A DNA stretch of 6,377 nucleotides, taken from assembly GCA_003156235.1 (NCBI GenBank), contig PMGP01000219.1, forward strand, positions 1 to 6,377, written 5' to 3'. The notes below the pieces were generated by a model. The model was not told the origin of the DNA. It made no database searches and was given only the letters and a program-made list of their open reading frames with translations. Origin of the DNA: Acidobacteriaceae bacterium. GTDB taxonomy: Bacteria; Acidobacteriota; Terriglobia; Terriglobales; Acidobacteriaceae. This document shows, one piece after another, positions 1 to 5,878 of this stretch; the first letter of the stretch is position 1; the number at the start of each line of letters is the position of its first letter. Made by a program: the position numbers and the translations under genes.

Positions 1-2
1 GC

Positions 3-377
3 GAGCGCGGCATCCGCACCTTTGAAACAGCAACGCGCAACACCTTCGACGTGACGGCCATCGCGCTGCTCAAGCAGATTTCGCATCTTCCGGTGATCGC
101 CGACCCCAGCCACGCGGCGGGGCATCGCGATCTGGTTCCCGCGCTGGCGCGCATTGCGGTTGCCGCCGGCGCGGATGGCTTGCTGGTCGAGGTGCATCCC
201 AATCCAGACAAGGCATGGAGCGACGGCGAGCAGTCGCTGGACTTTGACGGATTCGACGAGATGATGGCTTCGCTTGATCCGTATCTGGCGTTGCGTCGGC
301 AGGGAATTGTGCTGCGTGAGCGCGAGACTCGGTTGCGCGAGGCGCTCCCTGCGCGAGTCATGGAGGCCGTTGGATGA
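3..377 (+). CDS. aroF: 3-deoxy-7-phosphoheptulonate (DAHP) synthase, type I-beta, C-terminal part (5' end outside window)
   Basis: This is the last 124 codons of DAHP synthase, the cytoplasmic enzyme that condenses phosphoenolpyruvate with erythrose 4-phosphate in the first step of the shikimate pathway. Reading frame 3 opens with ERGIRTFETATRNTFDV, a conserved family stretch, so the gene clearly starts upstream of the window. Three C-terminal metal ligands of the family can be placed: the His of ADPSH (codon 111-113), the Glu of VEVHPNP (189-191) and the Asp of SDGEQSL (222-224). No internal stop or frameshift is present, and the C-terminus has a plausible length. The TGA stop at 375-377 overlaps the ATG of the next gene (ATGA), which suggests translational coupling. 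The N-terminus is not visible, so an N-terminal ACT/FL or chorismate-mutase regulatory domain cannot be assessed. The family call is secure; the symbol follows common usage for this type. Confidence 0.95.
   Translation, partial: ERGIRTFETATRNTFDVTAIALLKQISHLPVIADPSHAAGHRDLVPALARIAVAAGADGLLVEVHPNPDKAWSDGEQSLDFDGFDEMMASLDPYLALRRQGIVLRERETRLREALPARVMEAVG
362..366 (+). promoter_or_regulatory. Ribosome binding site for the gene at 374
   Basis: GGAGG lies 7 nt before the ATG at 374, inside the last codons of the DAHP synthase gene. It supports this start even though the ATG overlaps the upstream stop codon. Confidence 0.8.
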
Positions 378-1786
378 GATTCCCGGCCAGATTCCTGGCG
401 GTTGCCGCGTCGATTGCCTTACTGCTTCCGGCTTGCGGGTTCTTGACCGAAGCTGCGCAGGCTCCATCCGCGGACTTCATCGTCACCGCCGCTCCCGTTT
501 ACGAGCCGCTGGCCGCTTTGCGCGGAGGGGAGCGTTTTCCCAGGGGCGCGCAGCTCTTGTTGGTTCATGCAGGCAAGGCAGAGCCGCTGGTGACGGGCTT
601 TGCGGCTACCGCTGACGCCAACGTATCCTTTGACGGCAAGACGGTGCTGTTCGCGGGCAAGAAAGAGGCGGGCGATACCTGGCAGATATGGGAATTGACG
701 CTGGCGGATCTCTCCATTCGTAAAGCGATTTCAACCGCAGCCGACGCCGAGCGCCCGTTCTATCTACCGGGCGGGCGAATGGTTTGGGCACAGCGCGAGC
801 CGTGGGGATTTCAACTGGAGTCCGCTGAAGACGGTCATCTGCCGGGATACACGTTCTTGAATCCGACGGCCGGACCGGGAGTGTTGCCGCTTACCTACAC
901 GCAGGCCAGCGCCTTCCCCGCGGATGTGCTTGCCGATGGGCGCATTCTCTTTGAAGCCGGCTTCCCCCTCGGGTCAGGATCGACGCCCGAGTTGTTTCTG
1001 GTATACGCCGATGGCTCGGGTGTGGAGTCGTACCGCTGCGATCACGGCCGGGCGCGTTGGGGAGGAAGGCAATTGGCCTCGGGCGATGTGGTCTTCACGC
1101 ACGGAGCAACGCTAGCGCGCTTCACTTCGCCGCTGGCAACTGAGACTCCCGTTGTTGCGCCGCACGCGGAATACGCGGGCGCGATTGCCGAGACGGCCTC
1201 GGGCGCATGGCTGGTGAGCGCGCGCGCCGCGGCCAACACGCATTACGCAATCAAATTGTGGAAGCAGGGTTCGCCTGCATTGCAAACCGTGCTGACCTTG
1301 ACCGGCAAAAATCTTGTCGAGCCGGTCCTGGTTGCGCCGCGCACAACGCCCAAGCGTCATCCCTCCGGGCTGCACGACTGGAGCTACGCCAATATGATGG
1401 CGCTCGATGCGCGCCTCTCGCGCGAGGGCGACCTTAAATCTGCGCCCGCATCGGTGCGGTTGGAGATGCTGGACGCTCAAGGCCACGTGGTTGTTACGGG
1501 CACGGCGCCAATTGAGTTGGACGGTTCATTTTTTGTGAAGACTCCTGCCGACAAGCCGATTCGTTTTGCGCTGTTGAATGCCAAGGGCGCGGTGGTGCGG
1601 CAGGAACGCGGATGGTTCTGGATCCGCAGCGGCGAACAGCGCATCTGCGTGGGCTGCCATGTGGGACCGGAGCGCGCGTCGGAGAATCGTGTGCCAGCCG
1701 TGCTGCTGCGCTCCACCACGCCGGCTGATCTGACCGGAGCGAAGGATGCAAGCGCGGCGCAGCAAGGCAAGCCGGGAGGCAATTGA
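374..1786 (+). CDS. Exported beta-propeller protein with hydrazine-synthase-alpha-like domain and one heme c site
   Basis: A 470-residue protein that I recognise by domain type, not by a characterised function. Residues 1-21 form a signal sequence with a possible lipobox, LPAC (Cys21); Pro at -2 is unusual, so cleavage by signal peptidase I near AQA is an alternative. Residues about 60-330 show TolB/PD40-like propeller patterns, for example VSFDGKTVLFAG followed by WQIWELTL, and later LADGRILFEAG. From about residue 335 (DWSYANMM) to 430 the sequence resembles the middle domain of hydrazine synthase alpha and its many non-anammox relatives: DGSFFVKTPADKPIRFALL, then an aromatic-rich strand and SGEQRICVGCH. 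CVGCH (residues 425-429, nt 1646-1660) is a single c-type heme motif. Only about 40 residues follow, so the second heme domain of true HzsA (roughly 800 residues) is absent. It sits 1 nt upstream of the next gene. The location is inferred to be periplasmic or outer-membrane-anchored, and the substrate is unknown. Confidence 0.78.
   Translation: MRFPARFLAVAASIALLLPACGFLTEAAQAPSADFIVTAAPVYEPLAALRGGERFPRGAQLLLVHAGKAEPLVTGFAATADANVSFDGKTVLFAGKKEAGDTWQIWELTLADLSIRKAISTAADAERPFYLPGGRMVWAQREPWGFQLESAEDGHLPGYTFLNPTAGPGVLPLTYTQASAFPADVLADGRILFEAGFPLGSGSTPELFLVYADGSGVESYRCDHGRARWGGRQLASGDVVFTHGATLARFTSPLATETPVVAPHAEYAGAIAETASGAWLVSARAAANTHYAIKLWKQGSPALQTVLTLTGKNLVEPVLVAPRTTPKRHPSGLHDWSYANMMALDARLSREGDLKSAPASVRLEMLDAQGHVVVTGTAPIELDGSFFVKTPADKPIRFALLNAKGAVVRQERGWFWIRSGEQRICVGCHVGPERASENRVPAVLLRSTTPADLTGAKDASAAQQGKPGGN
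1774..1779 (+). promoter_or_regulatory. Ribosome binding site that decides the start at 1788
   Basis: GGGAGG lies 8 nt before the ATG at 1788. An in-frame ATG at 1746 lies inside the preceding gene and would place 14 charged, non-signal residues before the signal peptide. The start at 1788 is therefore clearly preferred. Confidence 0.85.
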
Positions 1787-1787
1787 G

Positions 1788-3551
1788 ATGAATTATCGCT
1801 TTCTTTTTTTATTCGGCGCTGTTTCCTTGGCCGCAGCGCCACCTGCGGTGGGGCAGACGCCGCTTACGCGGCAGGAGAATGTCACAGCGCAGACATTGCC
1901 CGCAACGCAGGCACCCGCGCCGCACGATCCGGTGATTCGCTTTGAAGACGCCAGCGATAAAGCGGGCATCAACTTTACGCACAGCTTCGGGTCGCGGCAA
2001 TTGGGCTCGCTGCTTGAGGGCACCGGCGCGGGCTGCATCTGGTTCGATTACAACAACTCCGGACTGGAGTCGCTCTACGTGGTCAACGGGAGGCCGCTCG
2101 ACGACTCCATGCATCCGTACCCACTCAAGGAGAAGCCCGCAACGCCGCCGCACAATCATCTTTATCGCAACAACGGCAACGGCACCTTTACCGACGTGAC
2201 GGAGAAATCGGGCCTCAATCCGGACATGTATGGGATAGCCGTGATGGCGGCGGATTATGACAACGACGGATATATCGATCTGCTGGTGACCGGCTACGGC
2301 AAGACGATTCTCTACCACAACGACGGCAACGGGCACTTTACCGATGTGACCGCGAAGGCCGGCATCAAGGTGGACGGCTGGGCCATCAGCTCCACCTGGC
2401 TGGACTACAACAAGGATGGATGCGTCGATCTGTTCGTGGGCCGCTACGTGAAGTTCGATCCCAAGTATCGCGCCTATTACGCGGCCGACAACTACCCTGG
2501 GCCGCTGGACTACGAGGGCGAAACCAACAAGCTCTATCACAACAACTGCGACGGCACCTTTACGGATGTTACCGATAAGTCGGGCATCGGCGCCTACGTG
2601 GGGCGCACCATGGGCGTGACTGCGGCGGATTTCGACAACGACGGCTGGGATGACATTTACGTTGCCAACGACCGCACGGAAAATTTTCTCTTCCACAATA
2701 AACACGATGGAACTTTTGAAGAAATTGCCAACGAGACAGGCACGGCCTACGGGCAGAATGGCGAATCGACTTCGTCGATGGGCCCGGTCTTCGCCGATCT
2801 CGAAGGCCGAGGCGTACTCGACCTTTGGGTGACTGACGGACACTATAACCGCCTGTTGCACAACACCGGCAAGATGAGCTTTGAGGACATCGGCGCGGAG
2901 ACCGGCGTCTCGCAGACCAACGCGCAGTACGTGAGTTGGGGCACGGGCGTCTACGACTACGACAACAGCGGGCAGCTCGACATTCTCATCTTTCACGGCG
3001 GATTGATTCACCTGTATCCGCAGGAGCACACGCTGTTTCGCGGGCTTGGGCAGGGGAAGTTCGCCGACGTTTCGCGCGAGGCTGGGCCGGTGCTGAGCGT
3101 CAAGAGCACCGCGCGCGGCGCCTGCTTCGCGGACTACGAAAACAACGGCAAGATGGATGCGTTTGTGGTGAACCTGGGCGACAAGGGCGTGCTGCTGCAC
3201 AACGTCTCCACGGATACCGGCCACTGGATCGAGATCAAGCTGGTGGGGGCTATGACTAAGTTCGATGGTGTCGGGCCCAAGGTCGATCTCAAGGGAACCA
3301 TGAGTAATCGCGACGGCATCGGCGCGCGTGTTGAAGTCTTCGCCGCGGGCAAGCACCACACGGCGGAGCGCGTGGCCGGCACCGGCTATCTCTCGCAGGA
3401 CGATGCGCGGCTTCATTTCGGATTGGGCACTGCGACAACAATCGACAAGCTGATCGTGCATTGGCCCAGCGGGCGCGAACAAACACTGGAAAAACTCAGC
3501 GTGGACCGCGTGCTGACAGTGCAAGAGCCGAAATCAGGAGAAGCGAAGTGA
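1788..3551 (+). CDS. CRTAC1-type FG-GAP/VCBS calcium beta-propeller with C-terminal ASPIC/UnbV domain
   Basis: A 587-residue exported protein. Residues 1-23 are a signal peptide (basic MNYR, hydrophobic core, AAAPPAVGQ). Seven acidic Ca-binding-type loops follow the pattern DxDxDGxxD, starting at Asp87 (DYNNSG), Asp156 (DYDNDG), Asp206 (DYNKDG), Asp281 (DFDNDG), Asp337 (DLEGRG), Asp390 (DYDNSG) and Asp449 (DYENNG). This is what a seven-bladed integrin-alpha-like propeller should show; the loops at 87, 337, 390 and 449 are degenerate. Blades are linked by GTFTDVTxKSGI-type segments. Residues about 511-587 (IGARVEV, TGYLSQDDARLHFGLG, IDKLIVHWPSG) match the ASPIC/UnbV domain that typically ends these proteins. 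There is no heme motif; the few Cys residues are isolated. The family is widespread and mostly uncharacterised; a role in adhesion or as a secreted scaffold is only a guess. It begins 1 nt after the upstream stop, and its TGA overlaps the next GTG start. Confidence 0.93.
   Translation: MNYRFLFLFGAVSLAAAPPAVGQTPLTRQENVTAQTLPATQAPAPHDPVIRFEDASDKAGINFTHSFGSRQLGSLLEGTGAGCIWFDYNNSGLESLYVVNGRPLDDSMHPYPLKEKPATPPHNHLYRNNGNGTFTDVTEKSGLNPDMYGIAVMAADYDNDGYIDLLVTGYGKTILYHNDGNGHFTDVTAKAGIKVDGWAISSTWLDYNKDGCVDLFVGRYVKFDPKYRAYYAADNYPGPLDYEGETNKLYHNNCDGTFTDVTDKSGIGAYVGRTMGVTAADFDNDGWDDIYVANDRTENFLFHNKHDGTFEEIANETGTAYGQNGESTSSMGPVFADLEGRGVLDLWVTDGHYNRLLHNTGKMSFEDIGAETGVSQTNAQYVSWGTGVYDYDNSGQLDILIFHGGLIHLYPQEHTLFRGLGQGKFADVSREAGPVLSVKSTARGACFADYENNGKMDAFVVNLGDKGVLLHNVSTDTGHWIEIKLVGAMTKFDGVGPKVDLKGTMSNRDGIGARVEVFAAGKHHTAERVAGTGYLSQDDARLHFGLGTATTIDKLIVHWPSGREQTLEKLSVDRVLTVQEPKSGEAK
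2181..2585 (+). repeat. Intragenic repeats encoding blade-connecting segments of the FG-GAP propeller
   Basis: Three clearly similar 33-nt units lie at 2181-2213, 2331-2363 and 2553-2585. They encode GTFTDVTEKSG, GHFTDVTAKAG and GTFTDVTDKSG in the same frame. More divergent copies continue downstream (GTFEEIANETG, MSFEDIGAETG, GKFADVSREAG). These are structural repeats of the propeller fold, not a mobile or regulatory repeat. Confidence 0.85.
3536..3540 (+). promoter_or_regulatory. Ribosome binding site supporting the GTG start at 3548
   Basis: AGGAG lies 7 nt before the GTG at 3548. That GTG overlaps the upstream stop (GTGA) and directly precedes a signal peptide. The in-frame ATG at 3461 would add 29 very basic, arginine-rich residues encoded within the UnbV domain of the previous gene, so it is rejected as a start. 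Confidence 0.82.
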
Positions 3552-5878
3552 GCCGGCGCATACAAACCGCGGCGGGCACGGGGTTGGCGGCGGTGGCCGT
3601 GACGTCACTCGCGGTCGCCTTCATCCTCGCCGGTTCTGCGCAGGTTCCACAGGCCTCACAAAACACGGTTCCGACGCCTGAGCCACGCACCTTTCCCGCA
3701 CCCACAAACCTGAACGTGCTTCCCAAGAACCTTACTGGACAGCAGGTCCACAACATCATGGAACAGTGGGAAGCTTCGCTGGGCGCCCAGTGCAACTCCT
3801 GTCACACTGAGGATCCCAACAATATCGGCCCTAAAGGCCGGCCGCGTCTCAACTTTGCCGACGATTCCAAACCGATGAAGGCGGCGGCTCGCGCCATGTA
3901 TTCGATGACCGAGAGGATCAACAAAGATTACTTGGCCAAGATCAATAGCTCGGGTGATCCGGTGACCTGCGGCACCTGCCATCGCGGCAGCCTTAATATC
4001 AAGCCATTCGTCCCCCCCTCCGATGCGGCGTTACCAATAACACAGAAGTTACCGGGATCACGGGAACAGCCGCTCCCGCAAGCGAACGCCGGCGATGCCG
4101 TAGACTACGCTTCACCGCTTGAGCTTCTGTTCTCGCCCGATGGATTGCGGCTGTACGTGCTTTGCCAGCAGAGCGAAGAGGTTCGCGTGCTCAACGCCGC
4201 CACCTACGCGGTCATCAAGAACATCGCCGTGGGCCGCGTGCCGCGCGGCATCTCGCTCTCTCCCTCGGGCGACCGTTTGTTTGTGACTAACACCTGGGAC
4301 GACACGCTCTCGGTGATCGACACGCGGACGCTGGCCGTGACGGCCACGTGGCCGGTGGGCGCGGAGCCTTCAGGCGTGGTGGAAGATCGTACCGGCAAGC
4401 ACCTGTTCGTTGCCAATCGCATCAGCAATGATGTGGCCGTGCTGGATGCAGCGACGGGCGAGGAAGAAAAGCGGCTGCTGGCAGGGCGCGGCGCAAGCTA
4501 TCTTGCGCTCTCGCCCGACGGCAACAAGCTTTATGTCACGCACGTCTATCCCAATCTGTCGCCCCATCGTACCGCGCCCGAATCCGAGATCACCGTAATC
4601 GATACCGCGCGCGCCGTGGTCCTTGATCGCATGCCCTTACATGGAGTCGCCGGAGTATTTCATCTCGCCTTCTCTGCGGACGGCCGCATCGGCGTCGTCG
4701 CCGAATATCACCCCAAGAATCTCGTGCCGCTGGCGCATCTCGAACACGGCGGCTACTTCGTCGATACGCTCACGCTCTTCGGCGCGGATGTGGGCAAGCC
4801 CATCGAAGTACCGCTCGATGAGCTGGAGCGCTATGCATCGCGGCCCTTCGGCGTAGCGATTGCGCCGGACAAGTCGCGCATCTACATCACCTGCGAAGGC
4901 TCCGAGATGGTCACCGTAATCGATGTGCCGAGACTCTTGCATTTCATCCACGCGCGGCCACGCCCCGCATCCGGCTCCTTTGCCTATGACCTTGCCGCCA
5001 GCGCCAACTACGTGATTGCCAGCATCCCCGTGGGGCACGATCCGCGCGGGATGACGCTGAACCGCAGCGGCAGCAAGCTGTTCGTAGCCAATCGCCTGGA
5101 AGACACCATCAGCATAATCGATACGCGCAGCAATCGTGTGGCCGCGACGATTGTCCTCGCCGGGCCGAAGACCGTATCCGCGATTCGCCACGGCGAGCAG
5201 ACTTTCTACACCTCCCGCTACGGCTTTCAAGGGCAGATCGGCTGCGCCAACTGCCATATCGATTCCACCTTCGACGGCATCACCTGGAACCTGGAGCCCG
5301 ACGGCTTTGGCCGCAACATTGTGGACAACAAAATGCTCGAAGGCCTCAAGGGCACAGAGCCTTACAAGTGGAACGGCGGCAATCCCAACATACCGACGGA
5401 GTGCGGCCCGCGCACGGAAAAGTATTTCTGGCGCTCGGAACAGTATGACGACCTTACGCTTGCCGACTTGGCGATCTACATTCGCAATCTGCCTACCAGG
5501 CCAAACCGCTGGAAGATGCCGGGCCGCGAGATGACGCCGGCGCAGGAACGCGGACAGGCGTTGTTCACGCGCGACACGGACAAGTTCGGAAAGCCGATTT
5601 CGGAATACAACCGCTGCTCCTATTGCCACAGCGGCCCCAAGGGCACCAACCAGAAGTTGTTCGATGTGGGAACGCATAAGCCCAACGACAATGGCACCCT
5701 GCTGAAGTCGGCGCCGTTAACGGAGATTGCGCTCACCGCGCCCTACTTGCACGATGGCTCGGCGCGGACGCTGGAAGAAATCTGGACTGTCTACAACCCT
5801 GAAGACAAGCATGGCCGCACCAACGATCTGACCAAGGACGAACTCAACGATTTGATTGAGTACTTGAGGACGCGATGA
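3548..5878 (+). CDS. Tetraheme fusion: reaction-centre-type diheme cytochrome, YVTN beta-propeller, CcP/MauG-like diheme module
   Basis: A 776-residue exported multiheme protein. Residues 3-31 form a signal peptide or anchor (SRR, a long hydrophobic core, AGSA before Gln32). Residues about 50-150 resemble the photosynthetic reaction-centre cytochrome c subunit: NLNVLPKNLTGQQVHNIM, heme motif CNSCH (82-86), a KPMKAAARAMYSM helix, then CGTCH (141-145) with RGS. Only two hemes are present, against four in PufC. Residues about 190-555 are a YVTN-type propeller (GDRLFVTNTWDDTLSVIDT, KHLFVANRISNDVAVLD, SKLFVANRLEDTISIIDT). Residues about 556-776 form a diheme peroxidase/MauG-like module with CANCH (566-570) and CSYCH (690-694), 124 residues apart, followed by TAPYLHDGSARTLEEI containing His735. 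The likely role is periplasmic electron transfer or oxidation; the substrate is unknown. The start overlaps the previous stop (GTGA) and the stop overlaps the next start (ATGA). Confidence 0.92.
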   Translation: MSRRIQTAAGTGLAAVAVTSLAVAFILAGSAQVPQASQNTVPTPEPRTFPAPTNLNVLPKNLTGQQVHNIMEQWEASLGAQCNSCHTEDPNNIGPKGRPRLNFADDSKPMKAAARAMYSMTERINKDYLAKINSSGDPVTCGTCHRGSLNIKPFVPPSDAALPITQKLPGSREQPLPQANAGDAVDYASPLELLFSPDGLRLYVLCQQSEEVRVLNAATYAVIKNIAVGRVPRGISLSPSGDRLFVTNTWDDTLSVIDTRTLAVTATWPVGAEPSGVVEDRTGKHLFVANRISNDVAVLDAATGEEEKRLLAGRGASYLALSPDGNKLYVTHVYPNLSPHRTAPESEITVIDTARAVVLDRMPLHGVAGVFHLAFSADGRIGVVAEYHPKNLVPLAHLEHGGYFVDTLTLFGADVGKPIEVPLDELERYASRPFGVAIAPDKSRIYITCEGSEMVTVIDVPRLLHFIHARPRPASGSFAYDLAASANYVIASIPVGHDPRGMTLNRSGSKLFVANRLEDTISIIDTRSNRVAATIVLAGPKTVSAIRHGEQTFYTSRYGFQGQIGCANCHIDSTFDGITWNLEPDGFGRNIVDNKMLEGLKGTEPYKWNGGNPNIPTECGPRTEKYFWRSEQYDDLTLADLAIYIRNLPTRPNRWKMPGREMTPAQERGQALFTRDTDKFGKPISEYNRCSYCHSGPKGTNQKLFDVGTHKPNDNGTLLKSAPLTEIALTAPYLHDGSARTLEEIWTVYNPEDKHGRTNDLTKDELNDLIEYLRTR
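5866..5870 (+). promoter_or_regulatory. Ribosome binding site for the gene at 5875
   Basis: GAGGA lies 4 nt before the ATG at 5875, inside the last codons of the tetraheme gene. The spacing is short, but the ATGA overlap and the signal peptide beginning MKK support the start. Confidence 0.7.

Noticed and set aside
374..1786. Calling the gene at 374 hydrazine synthase subunit alpha (hzsA)
   Set aside because: It is far shorter than HzsA, has one heme motif instead of two, and lacks the Tyr I would expect after the CxxCH. Only a domain-level resemblance is supportable.
1746..1787. Upstream in-frame ATG start for the FG-GAP protein, adding 14 residues
   Set aside because: It lies within the preceding gene and would put a charged segment before the signal peptide. 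GGGAGG points to ATG 1788.
2181..2585. Short DNA repeats as a possible CRISPR or mobile repeat
   Set aside because: They are in frame, encode the propeller blade connector and diverge at synonymous and conservative sites, which is typical of protein repeats.
1809..3524. Open antisense frame of 571 codons on the - strand opposite the CRTAC1-type gene
   Set aside because: Its translation is Val/Ala/Arg-rich and has no domain pattern. It mirrors the repeated Asp/Asn/Gly codons of the real gene, whose signal peptide, seven Ca loops and UnbV domain are clear. High GC and codon bias explain the lack of stops.
3461..3547. Upstream in-frame ATG start for the tetraheme protein, adding 29 residues
   Set aside because: The extension is Arg-rich, lies inside the UnbV coding sequence and would bury the signal peptide. 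GTG 3548 has AGGAG at proper spacing.
3548..4010. Evidence for photosynthesis from the reaction-centre cytochrome-like domain
   Set aside because: This domain is common as a diheme cytochrome in non-phototrophic Acidobacteriota as far as I know. Only two of the four PufC hemes are present, and no reaction-centre or pigment gene is in the window.
4637..5677. Open antisense frame of 346 codons on the - strand opposite the tetraheme gene
   Set aside because: It has no recognisable family, signal or RBS. It lies opposite a gene with four heme motifs and propeller repeats, so it is a GC-driven shadow.
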